The notes: generated by a model from the letters alone, not told the origin. A DNA stretch of 64,000 nucleotides from JAVBQL01 sp031549085 (GCA_031549085.1 JAVBQL010000014.1:62001-126000), one strand, 5' to 3'; numbered from the stretch's first letter, positions 35,964-45,174 are shown. Numbers and translations are program-made.

Positions 35964-36872
35964 GTGGCAAAGAGAGAAAGCGATAAAAACGATATTAAGA
36001 TCCCTAAAGAGATAGTAAAGAGTATAAAGCTAATAGAACTCTCCTCCAAAATATTGGCAACGGATACAATAAGCGGTGGTTATACATCAGTATTTCGTGG
36101 CTATGGTATGGAGTTTGAGGAGGTTAGAGAGTATTTTCCGGGTGACGATTTTCGTAGAATCGATTGGAATGTAACTGCTAGAAACGATATCCCATATATA
36201 AAAAGGTTTAAAGAGGAGAGACAGATAACTGTTATGCTCCTGATAGACTCCTCTGGTTCACTTGAATATGGTTCTAAAAGTAATACAAAAAATAGGCTGG
36301 TTGCAGAATTCGCCTCTCTTATATCATTTGTTGCTCTATCAAGTCAGGACAAAATAGGCTCGCTCTTTTTTACAAATAAGATAGAAAAATATATCCCGCC
36401 AACAAAAAGTAGAAATTCAATATTGAGGCTTATAAGGGAGATAATGGTCTTGTCTCCCACAGAAAAGAGAACAGATATTAATGTCGCACTTGACTTTGTT
36501 CTTGAGACTATGAAAAAACGCGGTATTATATTTATTTTGTCAGATTTTTATAGTGATATAGATTATAAGAAGCTCTTTATTGCAAAGAGGAAGCATACAA
36601 TTGTTCCTGTTGTTTTTAGTGACGCATTTGAAAGAAATGCCATTGATGTTGGTCTTGTTGATATGGTTGATAATGAGACTGGAGAGCTTAGGCTTGTTGA
36701 TACCTCATCACTTGAGTATAAAAAGAGGATAGCAGAGAGAGAGAGAAAGAGAGAGAGATTTTTAAAAGAGCTTAAGAAGATTGATATAGAGCCAATGGAG
36801 ATAGATACAGACTCAAAAATTGAGAGAGTTATAATAGAGAATATTAAAAAGAGAAAAAAACATCACTTATAA
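35964..36872 (+). CDS. DUF58 domain protein, MoxR partner
   Basis: A 302-residue soluble protein starting at GTG 35964. The DUF58 signature is FEEVREYFPGDDFRRIDWNV (about 50-69), followed by a vWA-like stretch with LLIDSSGSLEYG and IIFILSDFYSDIDY (MIDAS-like DxSxS). Such proteins are regulated or matured by MoxR, encoded just upstream. The C-terminus is very basic and coiled (KRIAERERKRERFLKELKK). Cellular role unknown. Confidence 0.88.
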   Translation: MAKRESDKNDIKIPKEIVKSIKLIELSSKILATDTISGGYTSVFRGYGMEFEEVREYFPGDDFRRIDWNVTARNDIPYIKRFKEERQITVMLLIDSSGSLEYGSKSNTKNRLVAEFASLISFVALSSQDKIGSLFFTNKIEKYIPPTKSRNSILRLIREIMVLSPTEKRTDINVALDFVLETMKKRGIIFILSDFYSDIDYKKLFIAKRKHTIVPVVFSDAFERNAIDVGLVDMVDNETGELRLVDTSSLEYKKRIAERERKRERFLKELKKIDIEPMEIDTDSKIERVIIENIKKRKKHHL

Positions 36873-36992
36873 TTGTATAAATTATGACTGCTTAAATAAC
36901 TTTTAAAAGGGAGAGGGGCAGGAGTTTAGAAAAAATTTGGTGTTTGCTGATTGTTAATAGAGACTTGTACTGAATAGAAAGGGACTTTTTTG

Positions 36993-37637
36993 ATGCCTAC
37001 AAAGACTTTTATGGGCTTGCCGATTTTGAAGCAAGATAATATTTTTTATAGTGCAATAAAAGAGTTTGCAGATAAAGGTTATACAATGGCTAGTACAAAT
37101 AGTATAGCTAAAGAGTCTGGGATATCGAAAGGTTCAATGTTTCAATACTTTGAGACAAAGGAGGAGCTCTTTTTTTTCGTTGTAAGAAGGGCGCTGTCAG
37201 AGGTAATTACAGTCTATAAAAAGCAGTATAGCCTCAATTTTGATAAGATGGATTTAAATGAGCTCTTTATAACATCTTGTCTGCAGCTGGTTGAGTTTTA
37301 TGATAGATACCCCTATCATTATAGGCTCTATTTGAGAATCCATTATGAGATAGATTCTCCAAACTATAAAGAGATTAGGAGATACTTAAGCCGCTATATT
37401 TCGGCTGTTACAAATAGGTTTATTGATGAGGGAAAAAAGAGAGATATTATTCGCTCCGATATACCTTCAGATCTATTGCTCTTTTTTATAAATAATTTTT
37501 TGCTTAGGTTTATAGAGATCCACTATGATCCTGATATTGAGCCAACACTTAATGGTTCATATTTTTCGAAAGATAAATTGATAGATGGTCTTAATATGGT
37601 ATATAATCTTTTTATGGAGGGTATCAAAAAGAAATAG
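36993..37637 (+). CDS. TetR-family transcriptional regulator
   Basis: A 214-residue regulator. The N-terminal HTH reads FADKGYTMASTNSIAKESGI then SKGSMFQYFETKEELFF, the classical TetR pattern, followed by a helical ligand domain. ATG 36993 is preferred over TTG 36990, with AAAGGGA upstream. It stands just before accBC, on the same strand, and might regulate fatty-acid synthesis genes (FapR/FabT-like role), but nothing in the sequence proves that. An upstream palindrome was not found. Confidence 0.9.
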   Translation: MPTKTFMGLPILKQDNIFYSAIKEFADKGYTMASTNSIAKESGISKGSMFQYFETKEELFFFVVRRALSEVITVYKKQYSLNFDKMDLNELFITSCLQLVEFYDRYPYHYRLYLRIHYEIDSPNYKEIRRYLSRYISAVTNRFIDEGKKRDIIRSDIPSDLLLFFINNFLLRFIEIHYDPDIEPTLNGSYFSKDKLIDGLNMVYNLFMEGIKKK

Positions 37638-37718
37638 TATTGTTTGCAGATGGGGGAACAGCAGAATATCCTTTTTGGATACATTATTGCTGCATTAATA
37701 ATGAAAGTGATGAAAAAA

Positions 37719-37743
37719 TTCTCTAAATGGTGGTTTTAGAGAA
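37719..37743 (+). promoter_or_regulatory. Leader hairpin upstream of accB
   Basis: TTCTCTAAA and TTTAGAGAA form a 9-bp stem 31 bases before the accB start codon. It may be an operator for the neighbouring TetR protein. Confidence 0.45.
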
Positions 37744-37773
37744 GTTTATATATTTTAAAATTAGGAGAGAATA

Positions 37774-38271
37774 ATGAAAGATATTGATCTACCAGTTATA
37801 TTTGAATCAATGAAAAAGAATGATATTAACGAAGTGATAATTAAAGTAGGTAATATTAGTTACCAAGTAAGACGTGGGGTATTAAAAACAAGTAATGTTG
37901 GTGGAATGCCTACTAATAATGGAGCTATGCCTGCGGCTCAAAATCAGGCCGCTTTTGAAGTTCCTATGGTGGGTTCTCAGTTTATAAATAATATTCAAAC
38001 ATCTGCAGCAAAAGATGGTAATGATAAGAATTACTTTGAAGTAAAATCTCCTCTGGTTGGTACATTTTATAGTACTCCAAAACCAGATGCTCCTCCATTT
38101 GTTGATGTTGGTACTAAAGTCTCTAAGGGACAGGTTCTTTGCGTTATTGAAGCAATGAAGAATTTTAATGAGATAACCAGCGAGGTTGATGGAGTTGTTA
38201 AGGAGCTCTGTGTTAAGAATGGAGAGATTGTTGAATATGGTAAGATTTTATTTAGAATTGAGACTATATAG
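37774..38271 (+). CDS. accB: Biotin carboxyl carrier protein of acetyl-CoA carboxylase
   Basis: A 165-residue carrier. The C-terminal biotinyl domain (about 88-165) has VKSPLVGTFYSTPKPDAPPF and the biotinylation motif EAMKN with Lys129. The N-terminal part and Gly/Asn/Ala-rich linker (about 45-85) are normal for AccB. It sits 9 bases upstream of accC, in the usual accBC operon. TTAGGAGAG precedes the ATG. Confidence 0.96.
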   Translation: MKDIDLPVIFESMKKNDINEVIIKVGNISYQVRRGVLKTSNVGGMPTNNGAMPAAQNQAAFEVPMVGSQFINNIQTSAAKDGNDKNYFEVKSPLVGTFYSTPKPDAPPFVDVGTKVSKGQVLCVIEAMKNFNEITSEVDGVVKELCVKNGEIVEYGKILFRIETI

Positions 38272-38280
38272 GATATTATT

Positions 38281-39621
38281 ATGATAAAAAAGGTATTAAT
38301 AGCGAATAGAGGTGAGATAGCTGTTCGTGTAATTAGGGCGGCAAGAGAGCTTGGCATTAGAAGTGTGGCTGTCTATTCTGAAGTAGATAAAGATGCTCTT
38401 CATGTAAAGCTTGCAGATCAGGCGGTTTGCATTGGTCCTGCTCCAAGTGCAAGAAGTTATCTTCACTATCAAAATATTCTAGCTGCTGCTGAAGCAACAA
38501 AGGCTGATGCAATACATCCCGGCTTTGGGTTTCTATCCGAAAATGCAGATTTTGTTGAGGCTTGTCAGGCTTTGGGAATAGAGTTTATTGGTCCAAAACC
38601 GGAGTCAATTAGACTTATGGGCAACAAAGCCAATGCACGTGAAACAATGATAAAGGCTAATATTCCAATAACTCCGGGAAGTGATGGTGTTATAAAGTCC
38701 GAAGAGGAAGCTGTTGAAGTTGCAAAGAAGATTGGCTATCCTGTTATAATAAAGGCCTCTGCTGGTGGCGGTGGAAAGGGAATGAGAGTTGTTTATGATG
38801 AAGCTGAACTCATTAAAAACTATAATCTTGCTGCAAATGAGGCTTTGGTTTCGTTTAAGAATGCAGATGTCTATATGGAACACTACATTGAGGGTCCGCG
38901 TCATATAGAGGTTCAGATTTTAGGTGATAAGCATGGGAATATTATTCACCTTTTTGAGAGAGACTGCTCTATACAGAGAAGGCATCAAAAGCTTATTGAA
39001 GAGGCACCATCTGTTGCACTCGATGAGAAGACACGTATTGAGATAGGCGAGACTGCTGTTCGTGCGGCTCGTGCAGCCTCATATTATAGTGCAGGAACAG
39101 TAGAGTTTCTACTTGATAAGAATGGAAGATTCTACTTTATGGAGATGAATACTCGTATTCAAGTTGAGCACCCTGTAACAGAGTTTATTACAGGTGTTGA
39201 TTTGATAAAAGCACAATTTTTGGTGGCTGACGGAAAAAAACTTCCATACAAGCAGAGTGATATAAAGATCAATGGTCACGCAATAGAGTGCAGAATAAAT
39301 GCTGAAAATCCAAACAACAACTTCTCTCCATGTCCTGGGAAGGTAACAAAATATATTCCTCCAGGGGGATTTGGTGTTAGAATAGACTCTGCTGTCTATC
39401 AAGATTACACCATTTTGCCATTCTATGACAGTATGATTGCAAAGCTTATCGTTAGGGGAGATACAAGAGATGAGGCAATTGCAAGAATGAAGAGAGCCTT
39501 GGAAGAATTTATAATAGAGGGAGTTGATACAACAATTCCATTTGATTTAAAGGTTATGAATAATAAAGATTTTATTAATGGAAAGCTTGATACCAAATTT
39601 ATGGAAAAACACTTTCCTTAA
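38281..39621 (+). CDS. accC: Biotin carboxylase
   Basis: A 446-residue ATP-grasp enzyme that carboxylates biotin on AccB in the first step of fatty-acid synthesis. Seen are KVLIANRGEIAVRVIRAARE at the N-terminus, the ATP loop KASAGGGGKGMR, HIEVQILGD, and catalytic EMNTRIQVEHPVTE. Length matches the family. The accA/D subunits are elsewhere. Confidence 0.97.
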   Translation: MIKKVLIANRGEIAVRVIRAARELGIRSVAVYSEVDKDALHVKLADQAVCIGPAPSARSYLHYQNILAAAEATKADAIHPGFGFLSENADFVEACQALGIEFIGPKPESIRLMGNKANARETMIKANIPITPGSDGVIKSEEEAVEVAKKIGYPVIIKASAGGGGKGMRVVYDEAELIKNYNLAANEALVSFKNADVYMEHYIEGPRHIEVQILGDKHGNIIHLFERDCSIQRRHQKLIEEAPSVALDEKTRIEIGETAVRAARAASYYSAGTVEFLLDKNGRFYFMEMNTRIQVEHPVTEFITGVDLIKAQFLVADGKKLPYKQSDIKINGHAIECRINAENPNNNFSPCPGKVTKYIPPGGFGVRIDSAVYQDYTILPFYDSMIAKLIVRGDTRDEAIARMKRALEEFIIEGVDTTIPFDLKVMNNKDFINGKLDTKFMEKHFP

Positions 39622-39643
39622 GAAATATTATCTTTCTTTCTAA

Positions 39644-39672
39644 ACCCCCTGCCCCCTTTTCAAAAAGGGGGT
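39644..39672 (+). terminator. C5T4/A5G5 hairpin after accC
   Basis: CCCCCTTTTC and AAAAAGGGGG within ACCCCCTGCCCCC. It matches the small repeat at 7244 and probably terminates accBC. Confidence 0.45.
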
Positions 39673-39702
39673 AATAAAATTGGGTTTTCTTTAAAAAAGT
39701 AT

Positions 39703-39794
39703 GGTTTGCATAACGTAATATACAAGTCGTTTTTTGTTAAAATTGTTGCACAATTAATACAAAAAACTTTGTTGTATATCACATTATGCAAACC
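39703..39794. repeat. 92-bp imperfect palindrome
   Basis: GGTTTGCATAA/TTATGCAAACC at the ends, then ATATACAA/TTGTATAT, GTTTTTTGT/ACAAAAAAC and ATTGT/ACAAT at the tip. Short symmetrical mismatches separate these blocks. It has a similar size and design to the palindrome at 7349 but a different sequence. Confidence 0.75.
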
Positions 39795-39803
39795 TTGTTT
39801 ATT

Positions 39804-39839
39804 AAAAAAGCGAGCTTAATAAAGTAGGCTCGCTTTTTT
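39804..39839 (+). terminator. Intrinsic terminator
   Basis: AAAAAAGCGAGC and GCTCGCTTTTTT, a 12-bp stem ending in T6, downstream of accC and the palindrome. Confidence 0.8.
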
Positions 39840-39847
39840 GATTTTCA

Positions 39848-40015
39848 ATAAGAAACTAAAAATCTTTCTTGCACAAAATATTTCTTAGAAAGGATGTGGC
39901 ATGTAAAAAAGAAAGAAAAAAGAAAAATTAAATATATATAGGTTGTGGTATATCCCAACCTATATATATTTATTATCTTTCCTTTCTCTTTCTTTAGTAA
40001 TGTTTGCTCATTAAA
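39848..40015. repeat. Long hairpin element, copy c, with a GTGCC-core left arm (chimera)
   Basis: The left arm (39848-39912) is the inverted GTGCC-core repeat (AGAAACTAAAAATCTT...AGAAAGGATGTGGCATG). It runs straight into the purine tract and central stem AATATATATAGGTTG/CAACCTATATATATT (39931-39945 and 39956-39970). The right arm (TTCTTTAGTAATGTTTGCTC) matches the other long hairpin elements. So one element joins both repeat families. Confidence 0.7.
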
Positions 40016-40045
40016 TACTACTATCTTAACTTATAAGTAAATTAA

Positions 40046-40432
40046 CTACTTCTCATATACGTCTTTTGGATCAAAGATCTTTTTTTCATCTTTTATTGTC
40101 TCCCACTTTCCATCTACAAGATGTCTATAAAAGCAGCTCTCATATCCTGTATGACAAGAGGCTTTTAGTCCATGCTGTTTTACTTTAAAAATTAGAGAGT
40201 CATTATCACAGTCTAACAATATATCAATTATCTCTTGATAGTTTCCAGATGTCTCCCCTTTGCACCATACCCTATTTTTTGTACGGGAGAAGTAGGTCGC
40301 CTTTTTTGTTTGAAGGGCTATGTTGAAAGCCTCTTCGTTTACGAAAGCTAGCATTAATATCTTTCCGCTCTCATAATCTTGTGTAACTACGGGGATTAAT
40401 CCATTCAACTTATTAAAATCTAAATCTTTCAT
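40046..40432 (-). CDS. hisI: Phosphoribosyl-AMP cyclohydrolase
   Basis: A 128-residue enzyme of histidine synthesis (HisI only, without the HisE domain). Seen are MLAFVNEEAFNIALQTKKAT, YFSRTKNRVWCKGETSGN, the metal-binding LLDCDNDSL and the Cys/His motif LKASCHTGYESCFYR. It opens the imidazole precursor ring after HisE acts. No other his gene is near. Confidence 0.96.
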   Translation of the reverse strand: MKDLDFNKLNGLIPVVTQDYESGKILMLAFVNEEAFNIALQTKKATYFSRTKNRVWCKGETSGNYQEIIDILLDCDNDSLIFKVKQHGLKASCHTGYESCFYRHLVDGKWETIKDEKKIFDPKDVYEK

Positions 40433-40538
40433 CTTATATATTTCCTTTGCATTTTATTTATATATAAGGGTAAATAGTCCCTTTGTATTCTCAATAGTCC
40501 TATTAATATTAAATTAGATGTGCAACTTTTTATCTAGT

Positions 40539-40712
40539 TTACTTATCAGTATGAAAATATTTAAGGAGCGAATGGTACTTAAAAGAAAGAAAAAAAGAAA
40601 AAGTAGATATCTATAGGCGGGGTTCTACCCCAGCCTATAGATATCTATTCTCTCTCTTTCTCTTTTTTTTAAGTAGTGTTCTCTCGTTATATATCCTCTT
40701 ACTGATAAGTAA
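40539..40712. repeat. Long hairpin element, copy d
   Basis: The central stem TAGATATCTATAGGC/GCCTATAGATATCTA (40604-40618 and 40633-40647) with GGGG/CCCC inside. The purine tract is on the left, pyrimidine tract on the right. Ends GAGCGAATGGTACTTAAAAG on the left and terminal TTACTTATCAGTA/TACTGATAAGTAA (40539-40551 and 40700-40712) are perfect. A conserved tail extends to about 40785. Confidence 0.8.
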
Positions 40713-40797
40713 CACAAAAAAATAGACTTGAACAGCTAATTTAATCTTGGATAGGATATAGTTATAATAGTGCTATACGAAAAAGAGTTTTATTATG

Positions 40798-42237
40798 CTA
40801 CTTTCTAGTTATCAAGAATATATTGTGTCCAGTGACATATAAAAGATCTTTCTTAACATTCTTTGAAAAATTTCCCAATTTTAATACAGAAGTCTCATTA
40901 TTGCTGGTTATATAATTCAGCTTTAATATAACCTCCTCTGTATAATTATTTTTTTTAGCATCAAATGCATATTGAATGATATCAGTCTTTTTATCTTTCT
41001 TGTTGTTTGTGAAGTAGTAGAAATCGGGAAACTCCCCATCTTTATAGTGATCCAATGGCAGCCCCTCTATAAAAGAGACAATATTTTCCATTCTAAATGG
41101 AATCTCAAAAAGTTTCTTCCCCTTCTTCACATCAAAACTACTATTAGTCTGTTGATAATAGAGAAAAGGAACATTGATTATTCCGCTGCCTGACAGAATA
41201 CTAAATATAGTAAAGATGTTGAACGGTATTGCTGGTATAATAAAATCCTTATACTCTTTATTACTGATGTTTAAAAAGTATGGAAGATTGAGCGGAACAC
41301 CCTTTATAACAATCTGTTTCTCTGTATCATTTATGTAACTATCATTGTTATTATAATAGATATCTCCAAGAGCTTCAAAACGGATTTTTGGTATATCAAG
41401 GTGTGCAGATGATACTATAATCTCTTTCTTATTATCATTGTTTATATCACTAATTACTGGAAAGGTGAATTTTACGAATGAGTTTATTAGAAAATAGATA
41501 TTATCTCTTGAAATTTTAATTACACTCTTTAGATGCCAGCTCTTTAATGAGTTTTGGGCATATATGTTTATTGAGTTTGGAAATTTTGTTATAATCTCAC
41601 TTTTGCCATCTCCATCTATATCTGTTATAAATGTCATTGGAAATGTATAAAAGATATATTGAGGATAGAACTGACCCGGCACCATAGAGAACTCAAGAAA
41701 TGTTTCCAAGTTTACTGAAGAGAGCTTTGTATAGTTTAGGGTTTCATAAATTTCAATAGCTTTTATATTTTGTATAACAAGCTCATTTTTTCCATCACTA
41801 TCTAAATCCATTATCAGATTTACTGATTTCAGTAATTGTGGTTGAGAGACAACAATTTCAGAGGTTATTGTTGAGACACGGTTTAAAGGCTTTGCCTCTC
41901 CAATTGTCTTAAAATAGAGCCCATCACTTGCTAAAAAAACAACATCTGCCTTTTTATCGTTGTTCAGATCTCCAACATCAAAATAGATAACTCCCTTAGG
42001 AACTCTTACTGAATCAAGAAGTTTAAGCTCTCCATTAACTATTTTGTATACATCAACTTTTTTCCCATCATAATCATAATATGATATTGCAACTTCATCA
42101 ATTCCATCATTATCAAGATCTTTTATAACTGGATCTGATATTCTAACATAGTCTCTGCTTTTAAAGATTTTCCATTCATCAGCCCCAATGAAGAATAGAG
42201 TGAAAATAAAAATAAAAATAATGGATATCTTTTTCAA
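40798..42237 (-). CDS. Exported FG-GAP/VCBS-repeat protein
   Basis: A 479-residue protein with a signal peptide (KISIIFIFIFTLFFIGAD). At least five calcium-binding-like loops are seen: DLDNDGIDEVAISYYDYD, DLNNDKKADVVFLASDG, DLDSDGKNELVI, DIDGDGKSEIITKF and DINNDNKKEIIVSS. These are FG-GAP/VCBS repeats, which build an integrin-type beta-propeller. It is probably periplasmic or surface-exposed. Function unknown. The TPR/Mrr gene lies 47 bases upstream on the same strand and may share its transcript. Confidence 0.85.
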   Translation of the reverse strand: MKKISIIFIFIFTLFFIGADEWKIFKSRDYVRISDPVIKDLDNDGIDEVAISYYDYDGKKVDVYKIVNGELKLLDSVRVPKGVIYFDVGDLNNDKKADVVFLASDGLYFKTIGEAKPLNRVSTITSEIVVSQPQLLKSVNLIMDLDSDGKNELVIQNIKAIEIYETLNYTKLSSVNLETFLEFSMVPGQFYPQYIFYTFPMTFITDIDGDGKSEIITKFPNSINIYAQNSLKSWHLKSVIKISRDNIYFLINSFVKFTFPVISDINNDNKKEIIVSSAHLDIPKIRFEALGDIYYNNNDSYINDTEKQIVIKGVPLNLPYFLNISNKEYKDFIIPAIPFNIFTIFSILSGSGIINVPFLYYQQTNSSFDVKKGKKLFEIPFRMENIVSFIEGLPLDHYKDGEFPDFYYFTNNKKDKKTDIIQYAFDAKKNNYTEEVILKLNYITSNNETSVLKLGNFSKNVKKDLLYVTGHNIFLITRK

Positions 42238-42284
42238 TTTTATGATTCTCCTTCTATATTTCTATAAAAGATAGATAAGTTATG

Positions 42285-43682
42285 CTATTTTTTTTTGTCA
42301 GAAATAACCTTTAGTTTATTTAGAATATCGTTTAATCTCTCTTTTTCAACTAATTCTATGATTCTTGATTCTACAAACTGCTTTGCAGTATCAGAGAACA
42401 CTCCTGCAGTAACACAAACCGCTCTGTTTAGTTTATGCTCTTTTATTCTGTTGTACAAGCCTCGTATAGTTAGGTCTCCAGTGACACCTGTGCTTCTTAT
42501 AAACGTGAATATGACAACATCAAGAGAGCTGGTATTTGAGATCTCAACCTTTACCTCAATTGTTCCATCTTGAACTATCTTAAATTCAACAAAATTTTGA
42601 CTCCCTCTAAGTGTTGTAAATTTGCTTAAATAGTATTTGATAAACATTTTAGTTATTTGGATAAAATCATTTTGGTTGCCAGTTAAATATTGCTCAAATA
42701 GATTGTTCTTTGTCATCATTTTATATAGCTCTATCTTATCTTTAACACTTTTATAATCAGGGTTTACATTATATACTCTAGAAAAATATTCAAGAGCATC
42801 TTCATTTTTATTTGTAGTTGCACAGCATTCAGCCATAGAGTAGTAGGCATCTAAAAGAGCATTGTCTTTAAGAAAACCAAGCTTTATTGCGATATCATAA
42901 TTTTTTATTGCGTCATCATACTTCTTTTTTCTTTTGTATATCTCTGCTAAATAGAGTGTTGCCTCATTGAAATATTTGTTATCTTTTTGAAGTATTAAGA
43001 AAGCCTCTTCAGCGTCATCTAAATAGTTTAATTGTATTCCTAAATTTGCATAGAACATCAGCATCTCTAAGTCTTCAGGCTTAAGTTTGCAATATTTTCT
43101 TATATAGGCAAAAGCCTCACTTGTCTTATTTACGTTTTGGCAGCAGATACTGATATATTTTAAAGCTTCAGTGTTGTTGGGCTCTGTTTTTAAAATACTG
43201 TTAAAAAAGGAGTAGGCCTTTGCATAGCTCTTATTTCTAATTTCAATCATGCCAAGTCCTAAGTTTGCCTCAACATTGAATGTGTCAATATTTCGAGCCA
43301 TCTTATAATATTTTTCAGCATCAGCTGTATTCTCAAGGGCCTCATAACATTTTGCAATATTTATAAGACACTTTACCTCATTGATGCTTCTATTAATTTT
43401 TGCACTTTCAAGCTGTATAAATAGCTCTTTTATTGCTGGCAGATAAGATTGGGTCTCTATCAAGAGGGGAATAAGCTTGTCTCTTGCTTGAAAGTTATTT
43501 GAATTTAGCTTGAGTGCTTTTTTTAGCTCCCCTATTGCAGCAAATTTATCGATAGAGGCCTTGTTTATGGCCTTTTCTATGGTTTTTTTTGTCTTTTTTT
43601 TGAACATCGATCTAAAGAACATTATAGCAATAACAATGACAACTACAGCTGCTAAAAAAACAATTAGAACTTCCATTCCCAT
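42285..43682 (-). CDS. Membrane-anchored TPR protein with a C-terminal Mrr-like domain
   Basis: A 465-residue protein. A TM helix (about 5-24, VLIVFLAAVVVIVIAIMFF) is followed by TPR repeats over about 40-330 (NIAKCYEALENTADAEKYY, YLAEIYKRKKKYDDAIKNYD). The C-terminal 110 residues read FIRSTGVTGDLTIRGLYNRI, VCVTAGVFSDTAKQFVESR and end in a helix. That resembles the restriction endonuclease-like Mrr_cat domain, though the catalytic D-x(n)-QxK is not cleanly present. Role unknown; the domain may be a nucleic-acid-binding or degenerate nuclease fold. Upstream lies a 0.9-kb gene-free region. Confidence 0.75.
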   Translation of the reverse strand: MGMEVLIVFLAAVVVIVIAIMFFRSMFKKKTKKTIEKAINKASIDKFAAIGELKKALKLNSNNFQARDKLIPLLIETQSYLPAIKELFIQLESAKINRSINEVKCLINIAKCYEALENTADAEKYYKMARNIDTFNVEANLGLGMIEIRNKSYAKAYSFFNSILKTEPNNTEALKYISICCQNVNKTSEAFAYIRKYCKLKPEDLEMLMFYANLGIQLNYLDDAEEAFLILQKDNKYFNEATLYLAEIYKRKKKYDDAIKNYDIAIKLGFLKDNALLDAYYSMAECCATTNKNEDALEYFSRVYNVNPDYKSVKDKIELYKMMTKNNLFEQYLTGNQNDFIQITKMFIKYYLSKFTTLRGSQNFVEFKIVQDGTIEVKVEISNTSSLDVVIFTFIRSTGVTGDLTIRGLYNRIKEHKLNRAVCVTAGVFSDTAKQFVESRIIELVEKERLNDILNKLKVISDKKK

Positions 43683-44598
43683 TTTCCTTAAACTTTAAAG
43701 AGTATCTCAAGCGAATAAAAATTTTTCTGTAATATTAACGACTATAATTCTTATTAGCTAGAAATTTTTTTCAACTTTTTTCTAATTTCATCTTTGTTTT
43801 TGTTTCGATATTTCATTAACTTATAATCTATTAGAAATAAGAATACTAAAATAATAATAAATTGTCAAAATTTTTGATATTTATGATGATTATTATGCAA
43901 AATATAGACTTTTTTAGCGTAATAACTGCGCAAAAGATCAGTAATACATCATGGTTTTTTATGTAAATATATATGATATGTTCAATTTTTTATTTTTTAA
44001 AAATTAGATATATTATTTTTATTTATATTGAATAAATAAAAAATATAATAAAATGACTTTTGTTTTATTATATGTGATATTTTTTAATAACTAAACTATA
44101 ATCCATTTTTGAAATAAATTGAATTTATAATGGTTTTTTGCATGTTAAAAAAGATCTGCTATTAAGTAAATAGAAAGATTAAACCATATTGTAATCAATT
44201 TATTCTCAATCATTAATTATTGTTTTATAAAAATGTAGTTTGATTATAACGTTTTCAGATAATTTATTTTATATAAAATTATTTTGATTATGTTTATTAT
44301 TTAAAAATACAATTTTAATTTAATAAAAACATAAGTCGAATTATTTTATAGCTAAAAAAACCAGTAATTAATTAGATTGTATATATTATGAGTAAAAGAT
44401 AGATCGTTTAGTGTCATTTAATTGATAAATATTAATTATTATATGTTTTATTGATTTTTAAACACATTTATATCAATATTTTTTTACAAAAAAAGTTTAA
44501 ATTATAAAAAACTAAAATTTTGCTTGTCTTTTTTCGATTTTGAAACTATAATTTCATATGTGGTGATCTAATTGCTTTTTTAGGAGGTTGATTTTTTT
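43683..44598. other. Gene-free AT-rich region
   Basis: About 916 bases with no convincing reading frame on either strand, unusually AT-rich even for this genome, between two divergent genes. I saw no DnaA-box cluster, tRNA, or repeat matching the families elsewhere in the window. Candidates are a large regulatory region, a matrix of weak promoters, or decayed sequence. Confidence 0.6.
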
Positions 44599-45075
44599 AT
44601 GTCATCATCCAGTGGAGGTAAAAAATTGACTTTTATTGAAGAGGTTGAATTAAAAGGATTTAGATATAGGCCAAACGGAATATTGGGCAACGGCTTTTAT
44701 GGCAATGGTATTTTTATATCTCTATCTGATATGGAAAAAATTTCTAAATCTTCACTCTATCTTACATCATTAGTCTCTAGCGATGTAATTCTTGTTGATA
44801 CAGATAAATTTGTTGAATATGAGGCTGTAGAGCTATTTTATACTAACCATATTTTGGCACTCTTTTCTGGGGCAAAAAAACATCAGCTTCATAATCTCTT
44901 TAACAAGCATAAAGAGGCGTTTCAATCCCAAAAGCTTTTCACAATTAAAAATAGAAAGAGAATCTTTTCTAAAGATGCAATAAAATTTATCTATGATAAA
45001 TTGGTTAAAAAAGATGTCCCACAACTTAAAAAGAGAGGAAGAAAATCAATAAGATCTGTTACGGAGCAGAATTAA
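44599..45075 (+). CDS. Unrecognised small basic protein
   Basis: A 158-residue soluble protein of no family I recognise. The N-terminus is Ser/Gly-rich (MSSSSGGKK), the middle contains KGFRYRPNGILGNGFYGNG and SLYLTSLVSSDVILVDTDKF, and the C-terminus is strongly basic (KKRGRKSIRSV), like an AT-hook. That would suit DNA or RNA binding, but this is only a composition argument. AGGAGG ten bases before ATG 44599 supports the start. It sits after the gene-free AT-rich region and before tsaE. Confidence 0.75.
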   Translation: MSSSSGGKKLTFIEEVELKGFRYRPNGILGNGFYGNGIFISLSDMEKISKSSLYLTSLVSSDVILVDTDKFVEYEAVELFYTNHILALFSGAKKHQLHNLFNKHKEAFQSQKLFTIKNRKRIFSKDAIKFIYDKLVKKDVPQLKKRGRKSIRSVTEQN

Positions 45076-45174
45076 ACATGTTTATGTTTAAGCGATAATA
45101 TTATTTTCTGCTCTATTTTAAGGATGCCTGCTTTGATATGCTTAAATAAGGGATGTTTTTTTTAGTATTGTAAA

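Noticed and set aside
43683..44598. Replication origin
   Set aside because: No cluster of DnaA boxes and no dnaA or dnaN nearby, although the stretch is AT-rich.
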